In this document: piece after piece, positions 1 through 8,182 of the stretch | How the letters are laid out: every line of letters begins with the position of its first letter | How positions within the stretch are numbered: the stretch's first letter is position 1 | DNA from: Chloroflexota bacterium | Lineage (GTDB): Bacteria; Chloroflexota; Anaerolineae; Promineifilales; Promineifilaceae | Direction of reading: 5' to 3' | Length of the DNA stretch: 21,738 nucleotides | NCBI GenBank assembly: GCA_008501785.1 | Contig: QQUD01000565.1 | Location: forward strand, 1-21,738 | Made by a program: the position numbers and the translations under genes | The notes under the pieces: generated by a model | Seen by the model: the letters and a program-made list of their open reading frames with translations, nothing else | Told to the model about the DNA's origin: nothing | Database searches by the model: none

Positions 1-1
1 G

Positions 2-1111
2 GCACTGGCTGTCTTGCTAGTTGTTGGTGTGGGGGTAGTGCTTTGGTTTTGGAAACGGCCGTCTTATTTAGTGTGGGTGCTATGGCTGTTTGCTTTTCTC
101 CCGGCAGGCATGTTTTCGTCGCCAGCCCCGGTGTTTTATCGCATTTTACCGGCGATTCCTGCCGCAGCCGTGTTGGTTGCGTTGGGCGGGTATTGGTGTG
201 TCCAGCAAGCGGGGCGGTTGGCTCGGTGGGCGCAGATTGTGTTGTTAGCTGCTGTTATTGGGTTGCTGATGTTTAGCAGTTGGACAACGGCGTATGATTA
301 TTTTGTGCGATGGGCAGCGACACCCAATTTGTCGGGAATCATGGATGGGGGCAAATGGGAAGCAGCAGAGACGATTTTGGCGGCAGAGGCGGAAACGGCC
401 GTTTATGTTTCTATTCCTGTGTGGCAAGAGCCAACCGTCCAATATGCCATTCAATCGCGTACGCCTACGCCGCGCACGTTTGATGGACAGCATTGTTTAG
501 TTGTGCCTGCAAAAAACGAGCAGCCGCTTCATTTTCTGAGCATTAATGGGCATGAACACCGGTCGCTGCCGCTGCTTGAAACTTTGTATGATTCAGAACA
601 GGTGACAACCAACCCGTTTTTTGCCAATCAAGAACCGTACTTTTTTAATGTGCATGTACCATCTGGTGCAGATGTTACGATTGCGGGTGAGCTAGTGGAG
701 CCAATTCAATTTGGTGATATTTTGCTGCGTGGGGTCGATGTGGGGGAAACGGCCGTTCGCGGGCAGCCACTTGCTGTCACGTTGATCTGGCAATCAACAG
801 CTCCGGTATCTCAACCATTGACGGCATTTGTACACCTGCTGCACCCAGATGATGCAGACAATCCGCTGGTTGCCCAACATGATGGGATTCCGTGTAATGG
901 CACAGAACCTGTCTCGCAATGGAGAGCAGATGAGCTGGTTTTTGATGAACATGTGTTGTTGTTAGCGGAGGATGGGGTGGAAAACGGCCGTTATCTGATC
1001 GGTGTCGGTTTTTACCACAGCGAAACATTTGAGCGAATACCAGCCGCAGGAAATAATGTCAACGTTCAATTTGGTGAAGCCATCGTTGGCACAATAGACG
1101 TGCAGCCATAA
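2..1111 (+). CDS. GT39-like membrane glycosyltransferase, C-terminal part (5' end outside window)
   Basis: The frame is open from the left edge, so the N-terminal catalytic region is missing; a TTG at 14 is only an internal codon. What remains starts with about three hydrophobic segments (roughly residues 1-12, 18-32 and 40-60 of the visible part, and another near 75-95). The motif RILPAIPAAAVLVALGGYW is like the last membrane helices of Chloroflexota GT39/ArnT-type glycosyltransferases. After the membrane part comes an outer-face domain. Its last 140 residues (FGDILLRGVDVGETAV, then AFVHLLHP, then NGRYLIGVGFYH) match the beta-sandwich tail common in that family. Such enzymes move sugars from polyprenyl-phosphate donors to acceptors outside the membrane; the acceptor here is unknown. 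Four ACGGCCGT copies lie in it, read as KRPS, TAV, TAV and NGR. Family assignment is likely; exact activity cannot be told without the N-terminus. Confidence 0.7.
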   Translation, partial: ALAVLLVVGVGVVLWFWKRPSYLVWVLWLFAFLPAGMFSSPAPVFYRILPAIPAAAVLVALGGYWCVQQAGRLARWAQIVLLAAVIGLLMFSSWTTAYDYFVRWAATPNLSGIMDGGKWEAAETILAAEAETAVYVSIPVWQEPTVQYAIQSRTPTPRTFDGQHCLVVPAKNEQPLHFLSINGHEHRSLPLLETLYDSEQVTTNPFFANQEPYFFNVHVPSGADVTIAGELVEPIQFGDILLRGVDVGETAVRGQPLAVTLIWQSTAPVSQPLTAFVHLLHPDDADNPLVAQHDGIPCNGTEPVSQWRADELVFDEHVLLLAEDGVENGRYLIGVGFYHSETFERIPAAGNNVNVQFGEAIVGTIDVQP

Positions 1112-1148
1112 ATTCCCTGGAACCGAATCGTAGCTTTACTGCATTATG

Positions 1149-1180
1149 GTGAGGAGGGAAACGGCCGTTTCCCTCCTCAC
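1149..1180. repeat. Perfect 32-bp palindrome centred on ACGGCCGT, possible terminator
   Basis: The arms GTGAGGAGGGAAACGG and CCGTTTCCCTCCTCAC are exact reverse complements, so the whole is a 16-bp-arm palindrome with no loop. It lies 37 bp after the glycosyltransferase stop codon. It could act as a transcript-end hairpin, but no T-run follows. The core is the same ACGGCCGT that recurs throughout the window, here extended outward symmetrically. Confidence 0.75.
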
Positions 1181-1332
1181 TATTCTCAACTCCAAAAATA
1201 TAGTCATCTTTTTATTTACCTACCCTCATCAAATCATTTATGCTACTCTTCAATTAAAATCCTCTTTTTGTGAAATTATTGGATCTTATTTGATTCAAAC
1301 TTGAGAACGGGAGTCTTTTACACAGAAGTTAC

Positions 1333-3219
1333 ATGTTTCAGAATACGCCTTACACGATCCCATTTTTCTTGGCTGCTGTAGCCTCATTAGGGATGACAAT
1401 TTACATTTGGCGTCGCATGGGCGGCTCAAGTGTAAAAATATCGATGCTGCTGCTTCTCGCCGGTGCTGGGTGGGTATTTTCCTATATGTTAGAAATCGCA
1501 TTTATTGACATAAATGCAAAAATTCTGGCGAATAAAATCCAATATGTTTGGGGGACTGTTTTAGTTAATGCCTTGATGGTGCTCACAATTCAAGCCAGTG
1601 GTTTAGACAAATGGCTCACCCGCCGTAACATAATTCTTTTCAATTTAGTGCCCGGTATTTGTGTAATGCTGGCACTCGTGAATGAATGGCATGGTCTCTT
1701 TTGGCCATATCACGAATTAGTTACAATCAAAGGCACCCTTTGGTTAACCCATCCGCATGGTCTGGCTTATAACATCTATGTCAACTACATTTTGCTGGCA
1801 GTCTTATTCATGTGTGTTTTGCTGTCAGGCATCATTATTCGCCCCCACAACCTATATCGTAAACAAGCAATTTTGATACTCTTGACCATTTTGCTTCCCT
1901 ATCTAGCAAATCTATTCGAATTATTTGGATATAAATTTGCTGCTCCAATCAATGTCACCCAAGTTATGTTTGTCATATTATCAGTTCCCTTTACCTGGGG
2001 ATTGTTGAGGCTGCAAATAGGTGAAGTCATTCCAATTGCTCGTTCACTTGTTGTTGATGTGATGAGAGATAGTGTGATTGTTATTGATAACCAATATCGT
2101 ATCATTGATCTCAATTCAGCCGCAAGCAAACTGTCCGAATATCTTGCAGGAAATGTGGTTGGTCGCAAAATCAATTTAATTGTTTCCGAAGAAGCATTCG
2201 GGGATTCACCCTATATTTCTGCAGAGCTTTCCCAACATGTAATTTCAGGCGATCTGATTCTAAAAACAGATAACAAATTTAAACATCAAACTCAAAATGT
2301 GTTGGCCGTTCAATTCAAAAATATGATTCGCTATTTTGATATGAACGTCTCACCCTTGCAAGATTGGCAGCAAAAAGCATTGGGACTTGTTGTTGTTTTA
2401 AGAGATATTAGCGCTCGTGTTGAAGCTGAACAATTGTTGCAGGAAATTAATATTGATTTGGAAAAAAGGGTTATTGAACGGACTGAAGCACTGCAAACCG
2501 CAAACACACGGCTGCGAGTGCTTGATGAATTTAAGACACGATTAATTGATAATATCTCCCACGAATTTCGTACACCAATCTCAAATATTGTACTTTATCT
2601 GGATTTGCTTTCACGAAGTGATCCAGAAAGACATGAGAAATACCTTCAGGTAATTCATAATCAAACAAATCGTTTGCGAACCTTGGTGGAAAATGTTGTT
2701 GAAGTATCACAACTCGAAATGATGAAAGCAAATGCCCAGTATGGACCTGTCAATCTCGCAGAAGTTGTACAAAACCAGATTAATTTACAGCGGTCATTGT
2801 TAACCTCAACGGGTCTTCAATTGCAGACAAACATTTATGATAACAACTGTTTAATTCAAGGCAATGTTCCCCAACTTGCCTATATGGTTGATAATTTATT
2901 AAAGAATGCTTTTTTATACACTAATGAGGGTGAAATTGAGATTGCTGTCTACCATGATTATTCTACGAACAATGTTGTGTTAGAGGTAAGTGATACAGGC
3001 ATTGGCATCAGTAATGAGGACTTGCCGAATATATTTGACCAATTTTTCCGTGGAGATTTAGTATTACAATCAAATATTGCTGGCATTGGTTTGGGTCTTT
3101 ATGTGGTGAAGGAAGTTGTTGAACTTCATGAAGGTGAGGTTGTAATTGTTCCAGGAGATGAAGTTGGCACAACATTTCGTGTAACGATCCCTGCTTGTGA
3201 TAATTTTGATCTAGTTTAA
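1333..3219 (+). CDS. Membrane sensor histidine kinase (7TM - PAS - HisKA - HATPase)
   Basis: A 628-residue sensor kinase. Seven hydrophobic segments cover residues about 7-26, 36-57, 68-90, 99-118, 144-169, 176-199 and 205-227, the layout of the HisKA_7TM N-terminal sensor family. A PAS-like domain (about 238-360, VVDVMRDSVIVIDNQYRIID) and a coiled coil (about 362-400) follow. The H-box is SHEFRTP with the phospho-acceptor H410. The ATP-binding domain keeps the N-box (N521, N525), the G1 box DTGIG (554-558) and the G2 box GIGLG (584-588), so it should be active. No response regulator is encoded nearby, so it is an orphan; its partner and signal are unknown. The start is the first ATG before TM1; the Shine-Dalgarno is weak (GAAG). 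The gene is AT-richer than its neighbours and has no ACGGCCGT copy in 1.9 kb, possibly a sign of different origin. Confidence 0.9.
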   Translation: MFQNTPYTIPFFLAAVASLGMTIYIWRRMGGSSVKISMLLLLAGAGWVFSYMLEIAFIDINAKILANKIQYVWGTVLVNALMVLTIQASGLDKWLTRRNIILFNLVPGICVMLALVNEWHGLFWPYHELVTIKGTLWLTHPHGLAYNIYVNYILLAVLFMCVLLSGIIIRPHNLYRKQAILILLTILLPYLANLFELFGYKFAAPINVTQVMFVILSVPFTWGLLRLQIGEVIPIARSLVVDVMRDSVIVIDNQYRIIDLNSAASKLSEYLAGNVVGRKINLIVSEEAFGDSPYISAELSQHVISGDLILKTDNKFKHQTQNVLAVQFKNMIRYFDMNVSPLQDWQQKALGLVVVLRDISARVEAEQLLQEINIDLEKRVIERTEALQTANTRLRVLDEFKTRLIDNISHEFRTPISNIVLYLDLLSRSDPERHEKYLQVIHNQTNRLRTLVENVVEVSQLEMMKANAQYGPVNLAEVVQNQINLQRSLLTSTGLQLQTNIYDNNCLIQGNVPQLAYMVDNLLKNAFLYTNEGEIEIAVYHDYSTNNVVLEVSDTGIGISNEDLPNIFDQFFRGDLVLQSNIAGIGLGLYVVKEVVELHEGEVVIVPGDEVGTTFRVTIPACDNFDLV

Positions 3220-3254
3220 TACAACTGTCACAATAACAGGTTGAGTCTTGACAC

Positions 3255-3283
3255 TTTACCTCTCTTCATATTTCCCCTATGAT
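3255..3283 (+). promoter_or_regulatory. Weak candidate sigma70-type promoter before the ferrochelatase-like gene
   Basis: TTTACC (4 of 6 match to TTGACA) at 3255-3260, 17 bp spacer, then TATGAT at 3278-3283. It would leave an untranslated leader of about 145 nt. A TTGACA at 3248-3253 lies too far (24 bp) from the same -10. Speculative. Confidence 0.3.
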
Positions 3284-3436
3284 ATTAAATAATAAATTCT
3301 TAATGACTGTGTCTTGCGATACCCTTACCAGGGAAGTCTCGTAAAAAAGAATAATAACTTGTAGCCCTTTGATTTCAATATTGTGGAACTTTCAGGCAAA
3401 CAATTGGAAGTTTTTTCTATGTAGGAGGGATTAGAA

Positions 3437-4660
3437 ATGAAGCACTTGAAATGGTTATTGTTAGTTATTTTATCATTCGGGTTGGGTATTTTGTTGGTCC
3501 AGTTTCTTACTGTGCATCCCCTAAAAATGAGCACATATCTATTGTTAAGCTGCGTGACTGCGTTTGTGTTGGTCATTTTGATTGGTCGCAGCTTTGCCAC
3601 GCGACGGCTTTTGCCCATTGTTGTTATCATCTTTTTTGTTGCATTTCTCGGCGCTTATCTTTTGCAAACCAGAGCATTTTTAGCGCGTGAAGATGAGCGA
3701 CCTGTGCCGGAACTGGTGAGAATGAAAGGGGAGCCAGGGGATGGGCATACGGCCGTTATCTACTTCACTCACGGCGAGCCGGAAACCTACGACCCTATTG
3801 GCTGGATTAACCAGTTTAACGAGTTTGACGAACAAGGCATTTCTTTTATTCCACTCATAGCCAGACCGATATTTGTGCAGCAGCTGCGTGCTAAATATTT
3901 ACAGGTTGGCACCAGCCATCATCGACAGATGCACATGCAAATGTTGCAAAGTTTAGAAAATGCTTATCGGCTGGAAGGGGATACCACCACTAAATTCTAT
4001 CTTTGTTTCCTGGATGATAACCCGCGTCCTGATACGGCCGTTATTCAAGCACTCAACGACGGAGCCAGCCACATCATCGTCAGCGAAGTGTTTCTCACCA
4101 TATCTAACCACACAGCCGAAGGTGAGCACTTGATTGCAGCCGTTAACGTCGAGGAATATGGCGCAACGTTAGAATTTACAGGTCCAATGTGGGATTCCGA
4201 AACATTGCGCAGCATGTTTGTCTCACGCGCTAACGAAAATATTGGCGATACAGACAAAGCAAATGTTGGTGTTTTGCTTGTTGGCCACGGCCAACCAGAT
4301 GAATGGGATGTTGAATGGCCGACCGAAACTTCACAGGAAATTGGCTTTCGAGAAGAGGTTTTAGAATTATTGGCCGCAGACGGCTACAAGCCTGAGCATA
4401 TGGACTTGGCTTGGATGTCATTTAAAGAACCCAAACCCGCTCCACGCGTCGAAGCATTTGTGGCAGATGGTGTTGAAAAGGTTCTCTTCTTCTCGGCTGC
4501 CATTAGCGCCGACTCTATTCACAGCCAATATGACATTCCTACATTGGTGTATGAAGCTGATGTTCCCAACGATGTCGAGATCATCAATCTAGGCGCATGG
4601 AATGATGATCCGATTGTAATTGAAGCGATTAAAGAGAAGATTGATGTGTTGATGCCGTAA
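3437..4660 (+). CDS. Membrane-anchored ferrochelatase/CbiX-like (chelatase superfamily) protein
   Basis: A 407-residue protein. A strong Shine-Dalgarno (AGGAGGGA, 3423-3430) fixes the ATG. Three hydrophobic helices (about residues 5-26, 32-50, 58-77) anchor it. The rest looks like the two-lobed class II chelatase fold. The first lobe begins AVIYFTHGEPETYDP (H112), like the start of ferrochelatase. The second lobe begins ANVGVLLVGHGQPDEWD (H284), like the CbiX/sirohydrochlorin chelatase strand plus histidine. A third motif, FFSAAISADSIHSQYDIP (H362), lies where ferrochelatases carry their late active-site acidic/His segment. Known relatives insert iron or cobalt into tetrapyrroles. No other haem, sirohaem or cobalamin gene is near, and the membrane anchor is unusual, so substrate and side of the membrane are open. 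Two ACGGCCGT copies lie within it, both read TAV. Superfamily call from motif memory only. Confidence 0.6.
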   Translation: MKHLKWLLLVILSFGLGILLVQFLTVHPLKMSTYLLLSCVTAFVLVILIGRSFATRRLLPIVVIIFFVAFLGAYLLQTRAFLAREDERPVPELVRMKGEPGDGHTAVIYFTHGEPETYDPIGWINQFNEFDEQGISFIPLIARPIFVQQLRAKYLQVGTSHHRQMHMQMLQSLENAYRLEGDTTTKFYLCFLDDNPRPDTAVIQALNDGASHIIVSEVFLTISNHTAEGEHLIAAVNVEEYGATLEFTGPMWDSETLRSMFVSRANENIGDTDKANVGVLLVGHGQPDEWDVEWPTETSQEIGFREEVLELLAADGYKPEHMDLAWMSFKEPKPAPRVEAFVADGVEKVLFFSAAISADSIHSQYDIPTLVYEADVPNDVEIINLGAWNDDPIVIEAIKEKIDVLMP

Positions 4661-4675
4661 TGAGTATTTACCCGT

Positions 4676-4737
4676 CGTGTCAGGCAGACTGCGAAACTCG
4701 TTGGTACGTGAAGATCGTGTGCGGTCTGCCTTGCACG
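4676..4737. repeat. Inverted repeat after the chelatase-like gene
   Basis: AGGCAGAC (4682-4689) pairs with GTCTGCCT (4724-4731), and CGTG (4676-4679) pairs with CACG (4734-4737) across a 2x2 internal loop. The apical loop is 34 nt. It starts 16 bp after the stop codon and has no T-run, so it may protect or end the transcript, or be a dispersed repeat. Confidence 0.45.
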
Positions 4738-4755
4738 AATCATCCGAGATTGTGG

Positions 4756-4784
4756 TTGACAGGGAAACGGCCGTTTGTTAGAAT
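4756..4784 (+). promoter_or_regulatory. tRNA-Glu promoter with ACGGCCGT palindrome in its spacer
   Basis: Perfect -35 TTGACA (4756-4761), 17-bp spacer, and -10 TAGAAT (4779-4784). The spacer contains AAACGGCCGTTT (4765-4776), centred between the two boxes. Transcription should begin near 4791, about 22 nt before the mature tRNA. Confidence 0.75.
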
Positions 4785-4791
4785 CCCCCAA

Positions 4792-4810
4792 GCCCATTCT
4801 TTGAATGGGC
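4792..4810 (+). other. Leader hairpin before tRNA-Glu
   Basis: GCCCATTC (4792-4799), a TTT loop, and GAATGGGC (4803-4810) form a perfect 8-bp stem ending two bases before the tRNA 5' end. It would be at the very start of the precursor transcript and could be removed by RNase P. Function inferred only from position. Confidence 0.55.
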
Positions 4811-4812
4811 AG

Positions 4813-4885
4813 GCCCCATTCGTCTAGTGGCCTAGGACGTGGCCCTCTCAAGGCCAAAACCGGGATTCGAGTTCCCGATGGGGCA
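4813..4885 (+). tRNA. tRNA-Glu (anticodon CTC)
   Basis: A 73-nt tRNA. The acceptor stem GCCCCAT pairs with ATGGGGC and A is the discriminator; CCA is not encoded. The anticodon stem TGGCC/GGCCA encloses the loop CTCTCAA, so the anticodon CTC reads GAG. The T-arm is CGGGA-TTCGAGT-TCCCG. It has its own promoter and terminator, so it is a single-gene unit. A decayed copy lies at 12942-13014. Confidence 0.95.
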
Positions 4886-4886
4886 C

Positions 4887-4913
4887 AAAAGACCGGTAAT
4901 TGCCGGTCTTTTT
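4887..4913 (+). terminator. Intrinsic terminator of tRNA-Glu
   Basis: GACCGG (4891-4896) pairs with CCGGTC (4903-4908), with one extra T-G pair and an AATT loop, followed by TTTTT. The A-run before the stem extends pairing to the T-run. A nearly identical terminator follows the tRNA-Glu pseudogene at the same spacing. Confidence 0.9.
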
Positions 4914-4959
4914 GCATTTTGGCCTCAAAACCCTCGCTCTTCAGGATTTCGTGGGGCTT

Positions 4960-5015
4960 GGAGTGGAGGCTTTAGCCGGAACGGTCTTGTGAGAACCGGC
5001 TAAAGCCTCCACTCC
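4960..5015. repeat. 20-bp perfect inverted repeat between convergent genes
   Basis: GGAGTGGAGGCTTTAGCCGG (4960-4979) and its exact reverse complement (4996-5015) enclose a 16-nt loop. It lies between tRNA-Glu and the convergent amidohydrolase gene. Arms with GGCTTTAGCCGG are of a type that recurs as dispersed extragenic palindromes; it may also serve as a transcript end for the minus-strand gene. Confidence 0.7.
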
Positions 5016-5046
5016 CCTTTAATTTTTGAAGACCCAAAGTCCTCTT

Positions 5047-6258
5047 TTATTGCTTTGTCTGCATCCATTCAATGGTTGTCGCTACTAGCGAAGCGACGCC
5101 AATTCGCAATGCGTCTTCATCAATTCTAAACGTAGAAGTATGCACCGGATACACACGATCCCAGGCTGGATTTTTCACACCGAGACGCAGGAAACAGCCC
5201 GGTGCCTGTTGCAGCATAAAGCTAAAATCTTCGCTCGCCATTGTGGGGCTTAGCTCAAAAAATTTGTCATGCCCAATTATATTTTGCACGGCTTTGAGCG
5301 CTGCATTTGTAGCATCGAGATCGTTAATCGTGGGGGGGTAACCATCGATAATGTTCAAATCGACTTGACCGCCAAGTACTTCAACAATTTTGCAAGCACG
5401 CCGAACTTCATCATGCAGCAATTGGCGCGATTCAAGGGTCAAACTGCGAATCGATCCGGTCATTTCCACCGTGTCGGGAATAACATTAGAGGCTGTGCCG
5501 CCATGAATGGTTGTCAGCGAAATCACCCCCGATTCCAATGGGTCTAAGCGTCTGCTGACAATATCCTGTATCACCAAAAGCAAATGAGCAGATAACACAA
5601 GTGGGTCATTGGCTATGTGAGGGCGTGCGCCATGCCCACCAGTGCCGCGCACAACGATTTCAACCCCATCCCCAGCCGCCATCATGGGTCCAGGGCGGGT
5701 GCCGACAGTGCCTGTTTCCAGACTGGGGTCAACATGTAAACCAAATATGGCATCAAGCCCATTGATGGCGCCTTCCTCTACCATGAGCTTGCCCCCAGAT
5801 TTGCCCGCTTCATCCCGATTTTCTTCACTGGGTTGAAAGAGCAGGCGCACATTGCCCGGTAATCGGCCCTCATTGGCGAAGCTTTTCAAAAGGGTTGCTG
5901 CTCCCATCAGGATAGCCGTATGGGCATCATGACCACAAGCGTGCATGATACCGGGGTGCTGGCTGTCGAAATCCGTTTCGTTTTCTTCTTGAATGGGGAG
6001 GGCGTCCATGTCTGCTCGCAAGCCAACCGTTGGTCCATCTCCCTCGATATGCCCAACCACACCGGTTTTCGCAACACCCGTTTCTGTTTCAATTCCCAAT
6101 TCGTGCAAAACAGAGTTCACGAGTCGGGCAGTTTTCACTTCTGTAAAGCTGAGTTCGGGATTTTGATGGATGGTACGCCGCCACTGACTAATTTGTGGTT
6201 GAAGAGCCGTCGCTTTTTCTATGATTTCTTGGCTGCTAATGGGATTATTTTGTGGCAT
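5047..6258 (-). CDS. M20-family amidohydrolase (N-acyl amino acid / hippurate hydrolase type)
   Basis: A 403-residue cytoplasmic metallo-amidohydrolase. The start at 6258 is chosen because GGAGTG lies five bases before it; an upstream in-frame ATG (6318) adds 20 residues with no such site. Metal-site residues of the M20D type are all present: HACGHDAHT (C108, H110), PSEEN (general base E145 and ligand E146), GLHVDP (H175) and [11 protein letters not shown] (H373). The first metal-region motif [11 protein letters not shown] is also intact. Inserted in the middle is the dimerisation lid domain (about 190-310), starting near [16 protein letters not shown]. Family members hydrolyse N-acyl amino acids, aminoacyl conjugates or hippurate; the substrate here cannot be told. 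It appears to be transcribed alone. No ACGGCCGT copy is present. Confidence 0.9.
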   Translation of the reverse strand: MPQNNPISSQEIIEKATALQPQISQWRRTIHQNPELSFTEVKTARLVNSVLHELGIETETGVAKTGVVGHIEGDGPTVGLRADMDALPIQEENETDFDSQHPGIMHACGHDAHTAILMGAATLLKSFANEGRLPGNVRLLFQPSEENRDEAGKSGGKLMVEEGAINGLDAIFGLHVDPSLETGTVGTRPGPMMAAGDGVEIVVRGTGGHGARPHIANDPLVLSAHLLLVIQDIVSRRLDPLESGVISLTTIHGGTASNVIPDTVEMTGSIRSLTLESRQLLHDEVRRACKIVEVLGGQVDLNIIDGYPPTINDLDATNAALKAVQNIIGHDKFFELSPTMASEDFSFMLQQAPGCFLRLGVKNPAWDRVYPVHTSTFRIDEDALRIGVASLVATTIEWMQTKQ

Positions 6259-6357
6259 AAGACACTCCTTTTTTGGATCGTTATTTGAAATTGTATCTTT
6301 AATGCCTTGAAAGATCATACGTTGGTGAGAATCACATCAAGGTTCGACCGAGTTTTT

Positions 6358-6434
6358 ACCGCAGAGGACGCAGAGAACACAGAGAGATAACGGATTTTTC
6401 TCGAAATCTCTGCGAACTCAGCGTTCTCTGCGGT
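6358..6434. repeat. ACCGCAGAG-type dispersed inverted repeat
   Basis: ACCGCAGAG (6358-6366) and CTCTGCGGT (6426-6434) end an imperfect inverted repeat whose 27-nt arms match at about 22 positions. The GCAGAG periodic arms are like a widely spread extragenic repeat found in many unrelated environmental bacteria (recalled). It lies between two minus-strand genes (5' end of the amidohydrolase and 3' end of the SDR). The rest of 6259-6553 shows nothing I recognise. Confidence 0.65.
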
Positions 6435-6553
6435 GAAACTTACCAATGTCAACAGAACCTAATGGCAAAAATGAACCCGCCTTTTGCCACATTTTCCCGT
6501 ACCATCAACAATCATAGTGATAGCACCAAGCGCATCCCAAACTTACTTTTGTG

Positions 6554-7603
6554 TTATGCAAAGTCCCACTCCATATCTGGAGCATAGCCCTCAACAAGCT
6601 GCCTCGCTCTTTTTGGTTTAACTTCGCCAATATGGTGTAGCCAGCGAATCGCATCGCTTACCATTTTCTCGCTGCTTATGGGCCGATAATCGAATGTACG
6701 CCAAGTCTCCTCACAATCCATAAACAGATACCGCTTGTTCAAGTCGTGAATCAGCGCACTTGTAATCAATGGCTTGGAACGGGTCACTTTAGCGGCAAAC
6801 TCAGTCAGCCGGGCGATCATGGCAAAGGTGGTGCGTCCCAACCCTATGTGCATGGGTGTAAAACCCGTCAGTTTGCCAATCAACGCCCCTAGTTCGCGCA
6901 GAAGTAAGTTTTCTCCAGAAACGCCATACCGTTGGCCTGGCTCACCCTGAGTAACGGCAATGGCATGAATCTCGGCTACGTCGCGCACATCTGCATACCC
7001 CACTCCGGAATCAAACGTGAACAAGAGACCATTGACCAAATCACGCAGCGTTTCCTGGGTGGCTGTGGGACGATAATCGTAAGGGCCAAACACACCGTTG
7101 GGGCAAATAGCTATCATGGGGATGTCGTTTGTTTCTGCCAATTGCCAGGCTGCCCGTTCCGATTTCGTTTTGGCAAGCGCATATGGATTTTCTGAATGGT
7201 CGTTCCAATCTTTTGTGGTCAGGGGTACGTCTGGATCACCACTCGTTCCCATTGCCCAGACTGAGCTTGTGTAGACAATCCGTTTTGTACCTACCGCTTT
7301 GGCCGCATTGAAGATGTTTCGGGTTCCGATGAGTGCCGGCTGCATAATCTCATCGGGGTCTTTGGCCCAATATTTGTAGACAGCCGCTGTATGAATAATG
7401 ACATCACACCCTTCAGCAGCGGCAATCAATGAGTTTTCGTCCATCACATCCCCATAGGCGTAGGTTAGGCCTAGCGGTGATAATCCCCTTAAATCAGACG
7501 TTTTGCGAACGAACGGGACAACGTCATAGTTTCGTTTTAATAAGCTGCGAATAATATTGGTGCCGATGTGCCCATTGGCACCAGTTACCAGAATGCGGGT
7601 CAT
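6554..7603 (-). CDS. Extended SDR, NAD(P)-dependent epimerase/dihydroflavonol-reductase-like
   Basis: A 349-residue extended short-chain dehydrogenase/reductase. The Rossmann motif TGANGHIG is at residues 7-14, DVIIHTAAV follows at 67-75, and the active-site set is S113/S114 (YTSSVWAMG) with Y141-xxx-K145 (PYALAKTK). The substrate half contains NGVFGPYDYRPT, as in the dihydroflavonol-4-reductase/sugar epimerase branch. The last 80 residues are a helical tail. The start has a good Shine-Dalgarno (AAGGAGG, six bases before ATG). It is the last gene of a probable three-gene minus-strand operon with an SRPBCC protein and an ABM-fold protein. Together these suggest oxidation/reduction of a small polyketide-like or aromatic compound, but the substrate is unknown. 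Confidence 0.87.
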   Translation of the reverse strand: MTRILVTGANGHIGTNIIRSLLKRNYDVVPFVRKTSDLRGLSPLGLTYAYGDVMDENSLIAAAEGCDVIIHTAAVYKYWAKDPDEIMQPALIGTRNIFNAAKAVGTKRIVYTSSVWAMGTSGDPDVPLTTKDWNDHSENPYALAKTKSERAAWQLAETNDIPMIAICPNGVFGPYDYRPTATQETLRDLVNGLLFTFDSGVGYADVRDVAEIHAIAVTQGEPGQRYGVSGENLLLRELGALIGKLTGFTPMHIGLGRTTFAMIARLTEFAAKVTRSKPLITSALIHDLNKRYLFMDCEETWRTFDYRPISSEKMVSDAIRWLHHIGEVKPKRARQLVEGYAPDMEWDFA

Positions 7604-7732
7604 TCTTATCCTCCTTACGAGTTAGGGTGAAATTTCTGCTTTCATTCAGAATTGGGCGGGAAATGATGCCGTTGATACGGCCGTTATATGCAAACGGCAC
7701 CACATCAATCGTCCCCGTAATGTCGGCACTCC

Positions 7733-8170
7733 TTATTTCCCTTCCACGAGCGCTTTTAAATTATTCAGGCTTTGCTCAATGCTTATTTCATTGGCGCGTT
7801 CCGCGACCAGCTTGTCCATGGCCTGCCCCTTGGCTCCATCAGATAAGTTGTATTCCAGTTTGTAGGAAACGGCCGTTCCGCCATCCTCCAACTTGTAAAG
7901 CCATGAATTCGTCCCATTGCTCAACCCCTCCATCTTGGCAACCGATTTTTCGCCAGCGACATGTTCAAGCGATGTAAAGGTTAATTTGAAGGCCAGCCCA
8001 GGCGATTTCATGTGCATATGCACCACGCTGCCCACAGTTGGCCAATCGCCCACTGATTCTACTTTCTCAACACCGGTAAACCATGTTGGAAACCGGTTGG
8101 CATCTTCAGTAACGGCCGTTACCGCTTCCGGTGCAGCCTCGATAAAAATGGATCGTTCGATAGTTGTCAT
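7733..8170 (-). CDS. SRPBCC (START/polyketide cyclase-like) protein
   Basis: A 145-residue protein with the usual SRPBCC layout: a first strand (TIERSIFIEAAPEAVTAVTED), the helix and WF turn (RFPTWFTGVEKVE), curved sheet strands, and a long C-terminal helix (ERANEISIEQSLNNLKALVEG). These proteins form a deep hydrophobic pocket and bind or cyclise lipids, polyketides or aromatic molecules. The start is set by AAGGAG nine bases upstream. Its start lies 12 bp after the stop of the ABM-fold gene, so the two are co-transcribed. Two ACGGCCGT copies are inside, one near the start and one in the middle. Ligand unknown. Confidence 0.85.
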   Translation of the reverse strand: MTTIERSIFIEAAPEAVTAVTEDANRFPTWFTGVEKVESVGDWPTVGSVVHMHMKSPGLAFKLTFTSLEHVAGEKSVAKMEGLSNGTNSWLYKLEDGGTAVSYKLEYNLSDGAKGQAMDKLVAERANEISIEQSLNNLKALVEGK

Positions 8171-8182
8171 TTGATAAACTCC

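Noticed and set aside
4519..4917. Minus-strand open frame across tRNA-Glu
   Set aside because: It is antisense to the tRNA and the chelatase-like gene; its resemblance to the frame at 12810-13172 comes only from the two tRNA-Glu copies and terminators.
4801..5046. CRISPR array around the hairpins near tRNA-Glu
   Set aside because: The hairpins have different sequences and irregular spacing; they are a leader stem, a terminator and a long inverted repeat.
6258..6318. N-terminal extension of the amidohydrolase
   Set aside because: Only the internal ATG at 6258 has a Shine-Dalgarno, and family proteins begin near it.
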